DNA of 21,956 nucleotides from Clostridiaceae bacterium (GTDB taxonomy: Bacteria > Bacillota > Clostridia > Oscillospirales > Acutalibacteraceae): assembly GCA_904501705.1 (NCBI GenBank), contig CAJGCA010000027.1, forward strand, positions 1-21,956. Direction: 5' to 3'. This document shows, piece by piece, positions 1-6,357 of this stretch (positions are counted from its first letter, which is position 1; each line of letters opens with the position of its first letter). The position numbers and the translations under genes were made by a program. The notes below the pieces were generated by a model. It was not told the origin of the DNA. It did no database searches and was given only the letters and a program-made list of their open reading frames with translations.

Positions 1-2
1 AG

Positions 3-251
3 GACGACGGAAAAGATCCGAATCCGATTGCCAAAGGAATGTCGTGGATGAAAACGAACGTGATGCTGGTGATGAAGGAATCCGACAGCACGATTGCAGA
101 TCTGATTACGGATGGATGTAATATGGGAGTGAAGTCTCTGAGCTGTTACCTCAACGAGTATGCGGCGGCGGACGAAAAATCCAAGGATATCTGCAAGCGG
201 CTCATTAAGCTCGAGGAAGAACTCAGTGTGCAGATGCGCGATTTCTTATAA
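3..251 (+). CDS. Conserved hypothetical clostridial protein, 3' part
   Basis: The reading frame is open from the first bases of the window, so the start lies upstream; an internal ATG at 39 is unlikely to be the true start. The visible 83 residues have no membrane segment. They form what look like two amphipathic helices around the motif ITDGCNMGVKSL and end in an acidic helix rich in KLEEEL. This pattern resembles a family of about 130-residue clostridial proteins that look like small four-helix bundles, of unknown function; that is family memory and not a domain hit. It ends in TAA and is followed by a terminator-like hairpin, so it is the last gene of its transcript. No function is proposed. 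Confidence 0.7.
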   Translation, partial: DDGKDPNPIAKGMSWMKTNVMLVMKESDSTIADLITDGCNMGVKSLSCYLNEYAAADEKSKDICKRLIKLEEELSVQMRDFL

Positions 252-256
252 GGGCG

Positions 257-289
257 GGGCAGGATATGTTTCCTGTCCTGTCAATTTTT
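257..289 (+). terminator. Intrinsic terminator after the first gene
   Basis: GGGCAGGA (257-264) pairs with TCCTGTCC (271-278), with one G-T wobble and a 6-nt loop. It is followed a few bases later by TTTTT at 285-289. The stem is modest, so termination may be partial. Confidence 0.5.
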
Positions 290-290
290 C

Positions 291-319
291 TTGCCACGCA
301 TTACGTTATATGGTAAACT
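291..319 (+). promoter_or_regulatory. Sigma-A promoter for the HdeD-like gene
   Basis: TTGCCA (291-296), a 17-bp spacer, then TAAACT (314-319). A TG one base before the -10 gives the extended form TGGTAAACT. A good ribosome binding site (AAAGGAG) follows before the ATG at 350. Confidence 0.6.
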
Positions 320-349
320 GTTTTTATAAACATAAAGGAGTTTATCACT

Positions 350-952
350 ATGCAGGAGAAAAACGGTGCAAATCCTTTCACTTGGGTGCAGATTTGTTGG
401 GCGGCGGCGGGACTAGCGCTGCTGGCGGCGGCGCTGCACGTATTTAACGTCCCTGATAATCGTCTTGTGACGGTGGCGTCCCGTCTTGGCTTTGCGATGC
501 TGTTTGCTGGCTGTATCAATCTGGTGGTCTACTATTTCCAGAAGGATAAGATCCACGGCTCGCATTGGCTGCTGGCGGACGGGATGACTTCGGTGCTGCT
601 GTCTATCTTCCCGCTGCTCAACGAGATGATCCTGCCTGCGGTGATCCCGTTCTTTTTTGGTATATGGGAGCTGTTCTCGGGCATCATCAAATTCGTCGAG
701 GCGACCGAGCTGCACGAGGAAAAGATCCGTGGCTGGCGATGGTTCTTGCTTATCGGTATGATCGAGCTTGTGTCGGGTATCGGCTCGATGGTCAAGCCCA
801 TCGACGACTACGTCGGGATGAACCACGTCATCGCGATCATCCTGTTGGTACAGAGCTTCGGCTACATCTTCAAGATGCTGATTTATCACAACCTTGCGGG
901 TACAGGCAGCATGTCGTGGCTGCACCGCAAGCACCGCCACTCGGCGAAATGA
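350..952 (+). CDS. HdeD/DUF308-family integral membrane protein
   Basis: A 200-residue protein with about six hydrophobic segments, for example around residues 14-32, 47-62, 72-90 and 97-114, then a charged linker (EATELHEEKIRGW) and further segments at about 131-150 and 158-178. The short tail is basic and histidine-rich. Length, repeated paired helices and loop style fit HdeD/DUF308 proteins. In enterobacteria HdeD is linked to acid resistance, but the role of the clostridial members is unknown. AAAGGAG lies about 8 nt before the ATG, and the gene has its own promoter and terminator, so it appears monocistronic. Family placement is by topology and general resemblance. Confidence 0.75.
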   Translation: MQEKNGANPFTWVQICWAAAGLALLAAALHVFNVPDNRLVTVASRLGFAMLFAGCINLVVYYFQKDKIHGSHWLLADGMTSVLLSIFPLLNEMILPAVIPFFFGIWELFSGIIKFVEATELHEEKIRGWRWFLLIGMIELVSGIGSMVKPIDDYVGMNHVIAIILLVQSFGYIFKMLIYHNLAGTGSMSWLHRKHRHSAK

Positions 953-954
953 TA

Positions 955-987
955 AAAAGGACTTCACGCATCACGTGAAGTCCTTTT
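955..987. terminator. Bidirectional terminator between convergent genes
   Basis: A perfect 14-bp stem (955-968 with 974-987) encloses the 5-nt loop CATCA. The stem starts with AAAA and ends with TTTT, so it can serve both the HdeD-like gene and the acyltransferase gene converging on it. Confidence 0.9.
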
Positions 988-1002
988 CCTTTACACTAGA
1001 AT

Positions 1003-2274
1003 TTACACCTTGGCGGGCTTCTTCTTTGCCGCTTCGTGTTTGATGCGATAGAGCTCTTCCACTGCAAAGCCGAGCTTGGTGATGACGTTCGGCTTAGTCG
1101 GGTAGCAGTAGAAGGAGTCCTTGTCGGTGGAGATGTCAAAGCAGTCGTAGGGCTTGATATAGCAGTAATCGTATTCGACGTGCAGGCTGTTATTTTCGAT
1201 GGGGGTGCGCTGGACGCGGTAGGGCGCGCCGTTATAGTGTCCCTCAAGCACAAAGCCGTTCTCGGGATCGTGGGTGATCTTTGCCTTGCCAAGATGGGTA
1301 AACCGCCAGCAACGGGGCAGGGAGTAGACCTCGACCTCGTCCTCAAAGGAGTATTCCCCTCGGGCGATCTGCTCACACACCTGCTGCCGCTCCCAGTCGA
1401 ACCAGTCGGGGATGTGGGAGAATTCGGTTTCGCCCGAAAGTGCGGTGAGCGTGCCGTCCTCGTTGAGGTTCCAGCGCTTGCCGCATTCGGTGCAGTAAAG
1501 CTCGGTGCCCTCGGATGCCATCTTGGACTCGGTCAGGCAGTCCGGGCACTGGTACAGCACTTTATGCAGTCCCTCGGCGCGATGTGGCTCGGTGATGAGG
1601 ATGCCGTTATCCTTTTGATAGCGGTATTCGTCGTATTCAAACGCCTGCTTGATGGCGGCATTGATCTCGTCCGCGGACATCGCTTTGACCTGGTCGGCGG
1701 TGAGAATCTGTGTCATCGTCATATACAGCGGCACCTTGCGCGGCTTGCGGAAGTTCCAGAACGGGGTGAGCAGGTGATTGCCGTGATGCTTGATGACCAC
1801 GACGGGCACCTTGTTCATCTTCACGAGTTTGCCGAGCGATTCGGGCAGATAGGCGGTGGTGCCGCAGGGGGTGTACCGCGCCTCGGGGTACATACTGAGG
1901 ATGTCGCCGCGCTTTAACACGCGGTTAATGGACTTGATGAGGTGCAGGTCGGTGGTGAACTTGCGCGTGCCGATCGAGCCGATAAGCTCCATTAGCCACG
2001 GACGGCGATAGTAGCCGTCGATGCTCACGACGTTGTTGACGCGGTGGGGGAAGGTCGCCATTGCCGCGATCTCGAAGTCAATGAAATACTGGTGGTTGCT
2101 CAGCAGCATATACGGCGGTTTAACACCTTCCATATTGATCTTTTCAATCTTATACTTTTTGCCGATGAGCATAATTTTAGATAACAGCCAGATCAGCCAC
2201 ACGATGACAAGCGGCTGACGGATGGGATATTTTGCAGTTTTGTAATATTTTTTATTTTTATAATTCACTTCCAT
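1003..2274 (-). CDS. PlsC-like acyltransferase with C-terminal zinc ribbon
   Basis: A 423-residue protein. Residues about 20-40 form one hydrophobic segment. They are followed by the acyltransferase signature NHxxxxD (N60-H61-x4-D66, in SNHQYFID), the catalytic motif of glycerophosphate acyltransferases. A second block, YPEARYTPCG (129-138), stands where the family has EGTRS-like motif III. Domain two, from about 240, has paired cysteines C243-x2-C246 and C261-x2-C264 that form a zinc ribbon, followed by about 160 residues I cannot assign. Family knowledge suggests acyl transfer to a lysophospholipid or related acceptor at the membrane. The ribbon and tail are unusual, since ordinary PlsC proteins are about 200-250 residues. 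The start is supported by AGAGGAG just upstream. It is a single gene between its own promoter and a shared terminator. Confidence 0.8.
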   Translation of the reverse strand: MEVNYKNKKYYKTAKYPIRQPLVIVWLIWLLSKIMLIGKKYKIEKINMEGVKPPYMLLSNHQYFIDFEIAAMATFPHRVNNVVSIDGYYRRPWLMELIGSIGTRKFTTDLHLIKSINRVLKRGDILSMYPEARYTPCGTTAYLPESLGKLVKMNKVPVVVIKHHGNHLLTPFWNFRKPRKVPLYMTMTQILTADQVKAMSADEINAAIKQAFEYDEYRYQKDNGILITEPHRAEGLHKVLYQCPDCLTESKMASEGTELYCTECGKRWNLNEDGTLTALSGETEFSHIPDWFDWERQQVCEQIARGEYSFEDEVEVYSLPRCWRFTHLGKAKITHDPENGFVLEGHYNGAPYRVQRTPIENNSLHVEYDYCYIKPYDCFDISTDKDSFYCYPTKPNVITKLGFAVEELYRIKHEAAKKKPAKV

Positions 2275-2301
2275 ACTATAAACTCCTCTCTAACGAGTTT
2301 C

Positions 2302-2330
2302 ATTGTAACAGAAAGTTGTCGAATAGGCAA
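2302..2330 (-). promoter_or_regulatory. Sigma-A promoter for the acyltransferase gene
   Basis: On the minus strand: TTGCCT (2330-2325), 17 bp, TACAAT (2307-2302). The spacer holds TTGTCGAA (2316-2323), which matches the core of the Spo0A binding site; this could be chance. Confidence 0.7.
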
Positions 2331-2354
2331 GAAAAATTCTTTTCCGTAAAAAAC

Positions 2355-2383
2355 TTGTAATTAGCGACAAAGCGCGGTATAAT
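2355..2383 (+). promoter_or_regulatory. Sigma-A promoter for the hydrolase-ppa operon
   Basis: TTGTAA (2355-2360), 17 bp, and a consensus TATAAT (2378-2383). The -10 covers the upstream ATG at 2382, which therefore cannot be the translation start. Transcription would begin near 2390, immediately before the ribosome binding site, giving a very short leader. Confidence 0.75.
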
Positions 2384-2399
2384 GTTGATTGAGGTGAGA

Positions 2400-3347
2400 A
2401 TGGTGGTTGTTCTGTATATTCTGCTCGGGCTAGCCTTGCTGACGCTGTTGACGAGCTTTGTCTGCTTTTGGATGGCGTTTTACGCGCCGCGCAAGTGCGA
2501 GACCGAAGAATACCCCATCCCGCCTGGAAAGATCTATGAGCCGCATCGTGAGACGATGGTCGAATGGATCAAGGAAGCGCGGGCGATGCCGCATGACGAC
2601 GTGAGCATCACGTCCTTTGACGGACTGACGCTGTGCGGCCAGTATTTCGAGGGGAGAGCCGACGCGCCGATCGAGCTGATGTTCCCCGGCTACCGCGGTG
2701 TCGCGGAGCGGGATCTGTGCGGTGGCGTGCAGCGCGCGTTCGCGCTCGGGCATAATGTGCTCATTGTCAACCAGCGCTCCTGCGACAAAAGCGGGGGGCG
2801 GGTCATTACTTTCGGGGTGCGGGAGCATCGCGACTGCCTCTCGTGGATCGACTATATCCTCGAGCGCTTCGGCGCGGACGTGAAGATCATCCTCGCGGGG
2901 GTGTCCATGGGCGCGGCGACGGTGATGACCGCGGCCGGCTGTGATCTGCCGCCGCAGGTGGTCGGGGTCGTCGCGGATTGCGGCTATACCTCGGCAAAGG
3001 ACATCATCTGTAAGGTTATCCGCCAGATGGGTCTGCCTGCAAAGCTGCTATATCCCTTTGTGCGGCTCGGCGGGCTCATTTACGGCGGCTTTGACGTCGA
3101 GGCGACCTCGCCCATCGAGGGGATGAAGAATTGTCGCATCCCCGTCTTCTTCGCCCACGGCGACGCGGACGACTACGTGCCGTATGAGATGAGTCTGCGC
3201 AATTACGAAGCCTGCACGGCGATAAAGACGCTGTTCACCGTCCCTAACGCGGGACACGGGCTGAGCTACCTCATCGACCCCGATGGCTATGTAACCGCAC
3301 TTAATGCGATATTCCCTGAGTATTCTACCGTAAAAGAAAGGACTTGA
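2400..3347 (+). CDS. Membrane-anchored alpha/beta hydrolase
   Basis: The chosen ATG at 2400 follows GAGGTGA and gives 315 residues; GTG at 2403 is also possible. An upstream in-frame ATG (2382) lies inside the promoter -10. Residues about 2-25 form a hydrophobic N-terminal anchor, followed by a basic APRK. The catalytic triad of the family is visible: nucleophile in GVSMGAA (Ser about 169), acid in HGDADDYVP (Asp about 257) and base in NAGHGLSY (His about 286). FPGYRG (about 95-100) resembles the oxyanion-hole loop. It resembles YqkD-type serine hydrolases of Firmicutes; the substrate is unknown, probably an ester or acyl-peptide. It ends 4 nt before ppa and shares its transcript. Confidence 0.85.
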   Translation: MVVVLYILLGLALLTLLTSFVCFWMAFYAPRKCETEEYPIPPGKIYEPHRETMVEWIKEARAMPHDDVSITSFDGLTLCGQYFEGRADAPIELMFPGYRGVAERDLCGGVQRAFALGHNVLIVNQRSCDKSGGRVITFGVREHRDCLSWIDYILERFGADVKIILAGVSMGAATVMTAAGCDLPPQVVGVVADCGYTSAKDIICKVIRQMGLPAKLLYPFVRLGGLIYGGFDVEATSPIEGMKNCRIPVFFAHGDADDYVPYEMSLRNYEACTAIKTLFTVPNAGHGLSYLIDPDGYVTALNAIFPEYSTVKERT

Positions 3348-3351
3348 TTTT

Positions 3352-3894
3352 ATGTCGAACATCTGGCACGATATTTCCCCGAAGCGTATCCAACCGCAGG
3401 ATTTTATGTGCGTTATTGAGATTTCTAAGGGGAGCAAAAGAAAGTATGAGTTGGATAAAGAGACCGGCTATTTGATGCTGGATCGTATTCTGTACACCTC
3501 GACGCGCTATCCCGCGAACTACGGCTTTATCCCGCGCACCTTCGGTGATGACGGTGACCCGCTAGACGTGTTGTTGCTCTGCTCTGAGCCGATCGAGCCG
3601 ATGACATTGGTGCGCGCGTATCCTATCGGGGTCATTAAGATGGTGGACGACGGGCGCAATGACGAGAAAATCATTGCCATCCCGTTTAATGATCCGACCT
3701 ACAATCAGTACAACGACATTGAGCAGCTTCCCAAACACATCTTTGAGGAGATGCGCCATTTTTTCACGGTGTATAAGAATTTGGAGCATAAGGAGACGGC
3801 GGTTGACGAGGTCAGCGGACACGAGACAGCGGTGCGCATCGTCGACGAGGCAATCGACCGCTATGTTGAGTGTTTCTGCAAGGCTAGAGGATGA
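3352..3894 (+). CDS. ppa: Inorganic pyrophosphatase, family I
   Basis: A 180-residue soluble enzyme that hydrolyses pyrophosphate to two phosphates, pulling biosynthetic reactions forward. The family I signature DGDPLDV is present (D67, D69, D72), together with the acidic metal ligands in VDDGRNDEK (D99, D104, K106) and the N-terminal block EISKGSKRKYELDKETG. Length is typical of the bacterial family. The start is supported by AAAGGA about 9 nt upstream, which lies within the last codons of the hydrolase gene. The two genes are separated by only 4 nt, so translation is probably coupled. A strong terminator follows directly. Confidence 0.95.
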   Translation: MSNIWHDISPKRIQPQDFMCVIEISKGSKRKYELDKETGYLMLDRILYTSTRYPANYGFIPRTFGDDGDPLDVLLLCSEPIEPMTLVRAYPIGVIKMVDDGRNDEKIIAIPFNDPTYNQYNDIEQLPKHIFEEMRHFFTVYKNLEHKETAVDEVSGHETAVRIVDEAIDRYVECFCKARG

Positions 3895-3895
3895 T

Positions 3896-3933
3896 AAAAA
3901 GCGGTGCGTTTCGATCGAAACGCACCGCTTTTT
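3896..3933 (+). terminator. Perfect palindromic terminator after ppa
   Basis: A 38-bp perfect palindrome with AAAAAGCGGTGCG on one side and CGCACCGCTTTTT on the other, folding around GATC. It begins 1 nt after the ppa stop codon. Its right arm is the left copy of the 16-bp repeat that bounds the foreign block, so the element sits exactly at this terminator. Confidence 0.95.
3918..3933 (+). repeat. Left copy of 16-bp direct repeat (attL-like)
   Basis: AAACGCACCGCTTTTT, identical to 7826-7841. It is also the 3' arm of the ppa terminator. The next 8 nt separate it from the transposase stop codon. Its position at the edge of the foreign block suggests an attachment core or target duplication. 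Confidence 0.75.
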
Positions 3934-3941
3934 GGCAAATG

Positions 3942-5009
3942 TCAATAGGAAATGCGAAAATTTTTTAGATTTTTTTCGGGGATGTTGAGTTTTGAAAGTT
4001 CACTGTCAAAAAGCATTTGAGGGGATTTGTAGTCCAGTAAGCGGCGAGGGTATGTGTTCATCCAGTTCGCTATGCGGTATATTTCAGCGTGAGTGTATCG
4101 CTCCATCCGAGTACCTTTCGGAATAAAGCGGCGAATGATCGCATTGTGATTTTCATTCGTGCCACGTTCCCACGAGGAATACGGATGGCAGTAGTAGAGC
4201 TTTGTACGTCGGCGATCGGATAGGCACGACCGCTCCATAGTCGAGCAAGAGGAAAACTCCGAGCCATTGTCTACGGTGATGGATTTGAACACGGACGGGA
4301 ACGCAGAGCCAAGGGAGCGTTCAAGCCTATCCAATGCCTTAACTGTGCTAGCCGCTGTTTGGTCGTGCACTTTCAAAATGATTTCGTATCGGGTTTTACG
4401 TTCGGTAAGCACGAGCAGAGACTACCCCTTGTATTTGTTACCGATCACGCTGTCCATTTCCCAATGACCGAATTCCGATCGGGAGTTAATGACAGCGGGA
4501 CGGTGTTCGATACTTTCACCGCGAGGGGGACGTTTAACGGATTTGACTTTGCGATAGGTGCGGCGACGTTTGCCTTTATGCAATAGGTGCTTATTGGTGA
4601 TATGCTGAAACAAGCCCATATCAATATACTTGTATAGGGTAGTGGTGCAGATCGTCGTGGAGAAGCTGACGGAATAGGTACGGATATAGCCGAGGGCGGC
4701 ATCGGGAGAGTAGCCATTGAGGATGAGTGTTTCAATGAAAGCGAGATATTCGAAGTCATTGCCGATTTTGAGGTCAGCACCTTTGGCAGTGGCTTTATAG
4801 TCAGCGGATTTCTGTGCGATATGTGCGCTGTATTTGCGGGACGTGGTGTAGTCGGTGTTAAGGTGATCGTAAAGCCCACGTTTGATTTCACGGTATACGC
4901 TACTGATATGTTTATGTAATTGCGGGGCGATATGCTTTATCGGCACTCCTGCATTATACAAGGCTTCGAGTTTAAGGCGATCAGTGTATGTGTACTGTGT
5001 GTATCTCAT
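3942..5009 (-). pseudogene. IS30-family DDE transposase, one in-frame amber codon
   Basis: One continuous frame of 356 codons from ATG at 5009 to TGA at 3942, broken only by TAG at 4422-4424. Residues about 1-45 form the N-terminal helix-turn-helix (TYTDRLKLEALYNAGVP...HISSVYREIKRG). The DDE catalytic residues flank the amber codon: D in HWEMDSVIG just before it, D in SITVDNGSEF and E in WERGTNENHN after it. The family motif around the stop normally reads straight through into LLVLTERKTR, so a single base change explains the break. Downstream translation could restart at GTG 4412, but then the first Asp would be missing. AAAGGAG lies ahead of the ATG. The stop codon is 8 nt from the left repeat and I could not find convincing paired IS ends, so the gene may belong to the prophage and not to a separate IS. 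Confidence 0.85.
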
Positions 5010-5033
5010 ATTATTCTCCTTTCTATCTTCAAG

Positions 5034-5175
5034 TTGCTATTGCCCCGTGAACGCTCCGCTACGCTACGCACGCCTTACGGCGCTTGTCGCAAGGCTTTGC
5101 GACAACTGATTACACGGGGGGGTTAGTTTACCTAAACCATCCGGCACCTTCGTGCCTACTTTTTTATGGCAATAG
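5034..5175. other. Hairpin-rich non-coding stretch, possible phage intergenic region
   Basis: No gene is apparent in 5010-5244. Nested inverted repeats are visible. CTATTGCC (5037-5044) pairs with GGCAATAG (5168-5175). CCCCGTG (5043-5049) pairs with CACGGGG (5113-5119). TTGTCGCAA (5084-5092) pairs with TTGCGACAA (5097-5105). GGTTAG (5121-5126) pairs with CTAAACC (5132-5138) with one bulge. GGCAC (5143-5147) pairs with GTGCC (5152-5156) and is followed by TTTTTT at 5160-5165, which also looks like a plus-strand terminator. Together with the large palindrome that follows, this resembles the intergenic regions of filamentous phages that carry strand origins and the packaging hairpin. That function is inference. 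Confidence 0.5.
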
Positions 5176-5197
5176 TACGAGGACGAGGGCGCGGCAC

Positions 5198-5253
5198 GTC
5201 AGTTAACCCATCGCCCCCAACCGCAAGCGGTCGGGGGCGATGGGTTAACTGAC
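5198..5253. repeat. 56-nt near-perfect palindrome
   Basis: Two 27-nt arms (5198-5224 and 5227-5253) pair with a single mismatch (5219/5232) around a 2-nt loop. The outer part reads GTCAGTTAACCCATCG on the left. The stop codon of the SprT-like fragment (TAA) lies inside the right arm. There is no T-run on either side, so it is not a simple terminator. A packaging signal or origin hairpin of a ssDNA element is a reasonable alternative. Confidence 0.85.
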
Positions 5254-5763
5254 TTTACGCATTTCAAAATGGCAGTCACCACAAAGGATGAATACGTCAC
5301 GTGTAGCGCGTACAGTAGTACCACACAAGGGACACTCATACTTGCGGGTGCTGCTGGGCTTTTTGGCTTTCGGGTCTTTGACCTCAAAGCCGCGGGCGAT
5401 GGTGAGTTTGCGCCAACCTTGCCCGTTGACAAAGGACTTTAACTCGGGCTTGGGAGTGGTGAGCGACCAGCCGATCGTCTTGTCGTAATCGATTTGCAAA
5501 CCCCGTCTTTCGGCTTCTTCCTTGAACTTGGCGTTATGGTAACGTCCCGCGCGGCTCGTGTCTTGTATGCCGTTGATATGGCAGTACAGATGCACCATTT
5601 CGTGCACCAACGTTGCGATCGTGTTGCTGATCGGGCGGTTAAGGGTCTCAGCGCTAATATTGATTTCTTGTAAGGCTTGGTGTTGTCTTTCCACGCATCG
5701 TACACTTCCTATTGAGGGACGCAGCGTGCGCACAGCTTGTGCGCACGGTGCGCCCTTTTTCAT
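5245..5763 (-). pseudogene. SprT-like zinc metalloprotease, truncated and frameshifted
   Basis: The frame from ATG 5763 gives 172 residues. From residue 32 onward it is clearly SprT-like: INISAETLNRP, the zinc motif HEMVH (54-58), DTSRAGRYHNAKF with the third ligand His76, and a C-terminal zinc ribbon CPLCG...CGDCH. The first 31 residues do not fit the family. Instead, another minus frame (5708-5670) encodes EVYDAWKDNTKPY, the conserved segment that normally precedes QEINIS. A lost base near 5670 therefore explains the frame break, and everything upstream of 5709, the N-terminal domain, is missing. The apparent ATG overlaps the stop of the membrane gene (ATGA), so a chimeric product could still be made. 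SprT-like proteins are common on Firmicute mobile elements; the Spartan/SprT relatives act on DNA-protein crosslinks. Confidence 0.75.
5716..5760 (+). terminator. GC-rich hairpin, terminator-like on the plus strand
   Basis: Arms 5716-5733 and 5739-5755 pair with one bulge and one mismatch; the core is GTGCGCAC on both sides of AGCTT. TTTTT follows at 5756-5760 on the plus strand only. It therefore points against the direction of the phage operon and sits exactly at the junction between the membrane gene and the SprT fragment. It may be a relic of another element or a structural hairpin. Confidence 0.6.
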
Positions 5764-5942
5764 TTCACGAGGTTGACGAGAAAACGGAAAACAGCACAGA
5801 CCACGATACAGAGGATTACGCCAGCGAAGAAGTATTCGAACATCGCGGCATAGTCCCAAGAGTAGTTAGTACTTGTACCCAACTTAACGTAAAATTCGGG
5901 AGTGCCGAGGATATCGCGCAGGGCATTTATGATCGTAATCAT
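5760..5942 (-). CDS. Small membrane protein, pVI/minor-coat-like
   Basis: A 60-residue protein with one strong membrane segment, FAGVILCIVVCAVFRFLV, near the C terminus and an aromatic stretch (NYSWDYAAMFEYF) before it, ending in a basic K. Inoviruses of Clostridia often carry a protein of this size and pattern (an aromatic stretch, IAG-like turn, hydrophobic segment, FR..) between the adsorption protein gene and zot; that is my recollection of the family. Its first 59 nt overlap the end of the secreted-protein gene in another frame. Its stop overlaps the ATG of the SprT chimera. The ribosome binding site is weak, so translation probably depends on coupling to the gene upstream. Confidence 0.6.
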   Translation of the reverse strand: MITIINALRDILGTPEFYVKLGTSTNYSWDYAAMFEYFFAGVILCIVVCAVFRFLVNLVK

Positions 5943-6285
5943 CCATCAGACCGAGAGAAACCGAAACGGTAGTTGTGCTTGAAAGAGAAAAATAGTAATT
6001 CGTATAAAACGAAGTCCATTTCACAATATCGCCACGACTAATCACAAGGTCAATCGGAAAAAGCAATCCAATAGTATCATCAGTACGACCAGCGTAATAA
6101 TTTATCCAGTAACTACCGTTAGAGTTTTGGTTACCGTTAATGACGGGACCGGCATTGGTATCGCCAACAAATACTTTATTACCCGTGCCGGCATTGATCG
6201 TTGCCGCCGATGCAGAGAAACAGCAACAGCACACAACGAGGACAACGGCAACGCACACCGCAAGCAGCTTATAATGTTTTTTCAT
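5884..6285 (-). CDS. Short secreted protein, possible truncated adsorption protein
   Basis: The start at 6285 follows AGGTGGTGA and gives 133 residues; a longer frame from 6342 runs through a hairpin and is not credible. The N terminus is a classical signal peptide: MKKH, a hydrophobic run with four cysteines, then a likely cleavage site ASA-A near residue 28. The mature part is rich in Asn, Thr, Ser and Tyr (VINGNQNSNGSYWINYY) with no membrane anchor. The final 20 or so residues (HKCPARYPRHSRILR) look unlike the rest and overlap the next gene, as if the true C-terminal domain had been lost. Its place between the coat-like and pVI-like genes is that of the pIII-type host-binding protein, which is normally much longer and membrane anchored. 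Confidence 0.6.
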   Translation of the reverse strand: MKKHYKLLAVCVAVVLVVCCCCFSASAATINAGTGNKVFVGDTNAGPVINGNQNSNGSYWINYYAGRTDDTIGLLFPIDLVISRGDIVKWTSFYTNYYFSLSSTTTVSVSLGLMDDYDHKCPARYPRHSRILR

Positions 6286-6305
6286 ATTTTCACCACCTAA
6301 AAGGG

Positions 6306-6340
6306 GAACACCCCCGCCCCGAGGCGGAGCGAGGGTGTTC
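6306..6340 (-). terminator. Hairpin between coat-like and secreted-protein genes
   Basis: GAACACCC (6306-6313) pairs with GGGTGTTC (6333-6340), with a GC-rich interior. On the minus strand it is followed by CCCCTTTTAGG, a weak T-run. In Ff-type filamentous phages a terminator at the same place, after the major coat gene, lowers expression of the downstream minor proteins; the parallel is inference. Confidence 0.55.
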
Positions 6341-6357
6341 AAGAGTAAAGGATCGCC

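Noticed and set aside
3934..5045. A simple IS30 insertion sequence with GGCAA/TTGCC ends
   Set aside because: Only the outer five bases match well, the following alignment needs a gap and many mismatches, and no target duplication is seen. It is kept as an alternative, not as a feature.
6286..6342. Upstream extension of the secreted-protein frame to 6342
   Set aside because: It would be encoded by a hairpin, whereas AGGTGGTGA and a typical signal peptide start at 6285.
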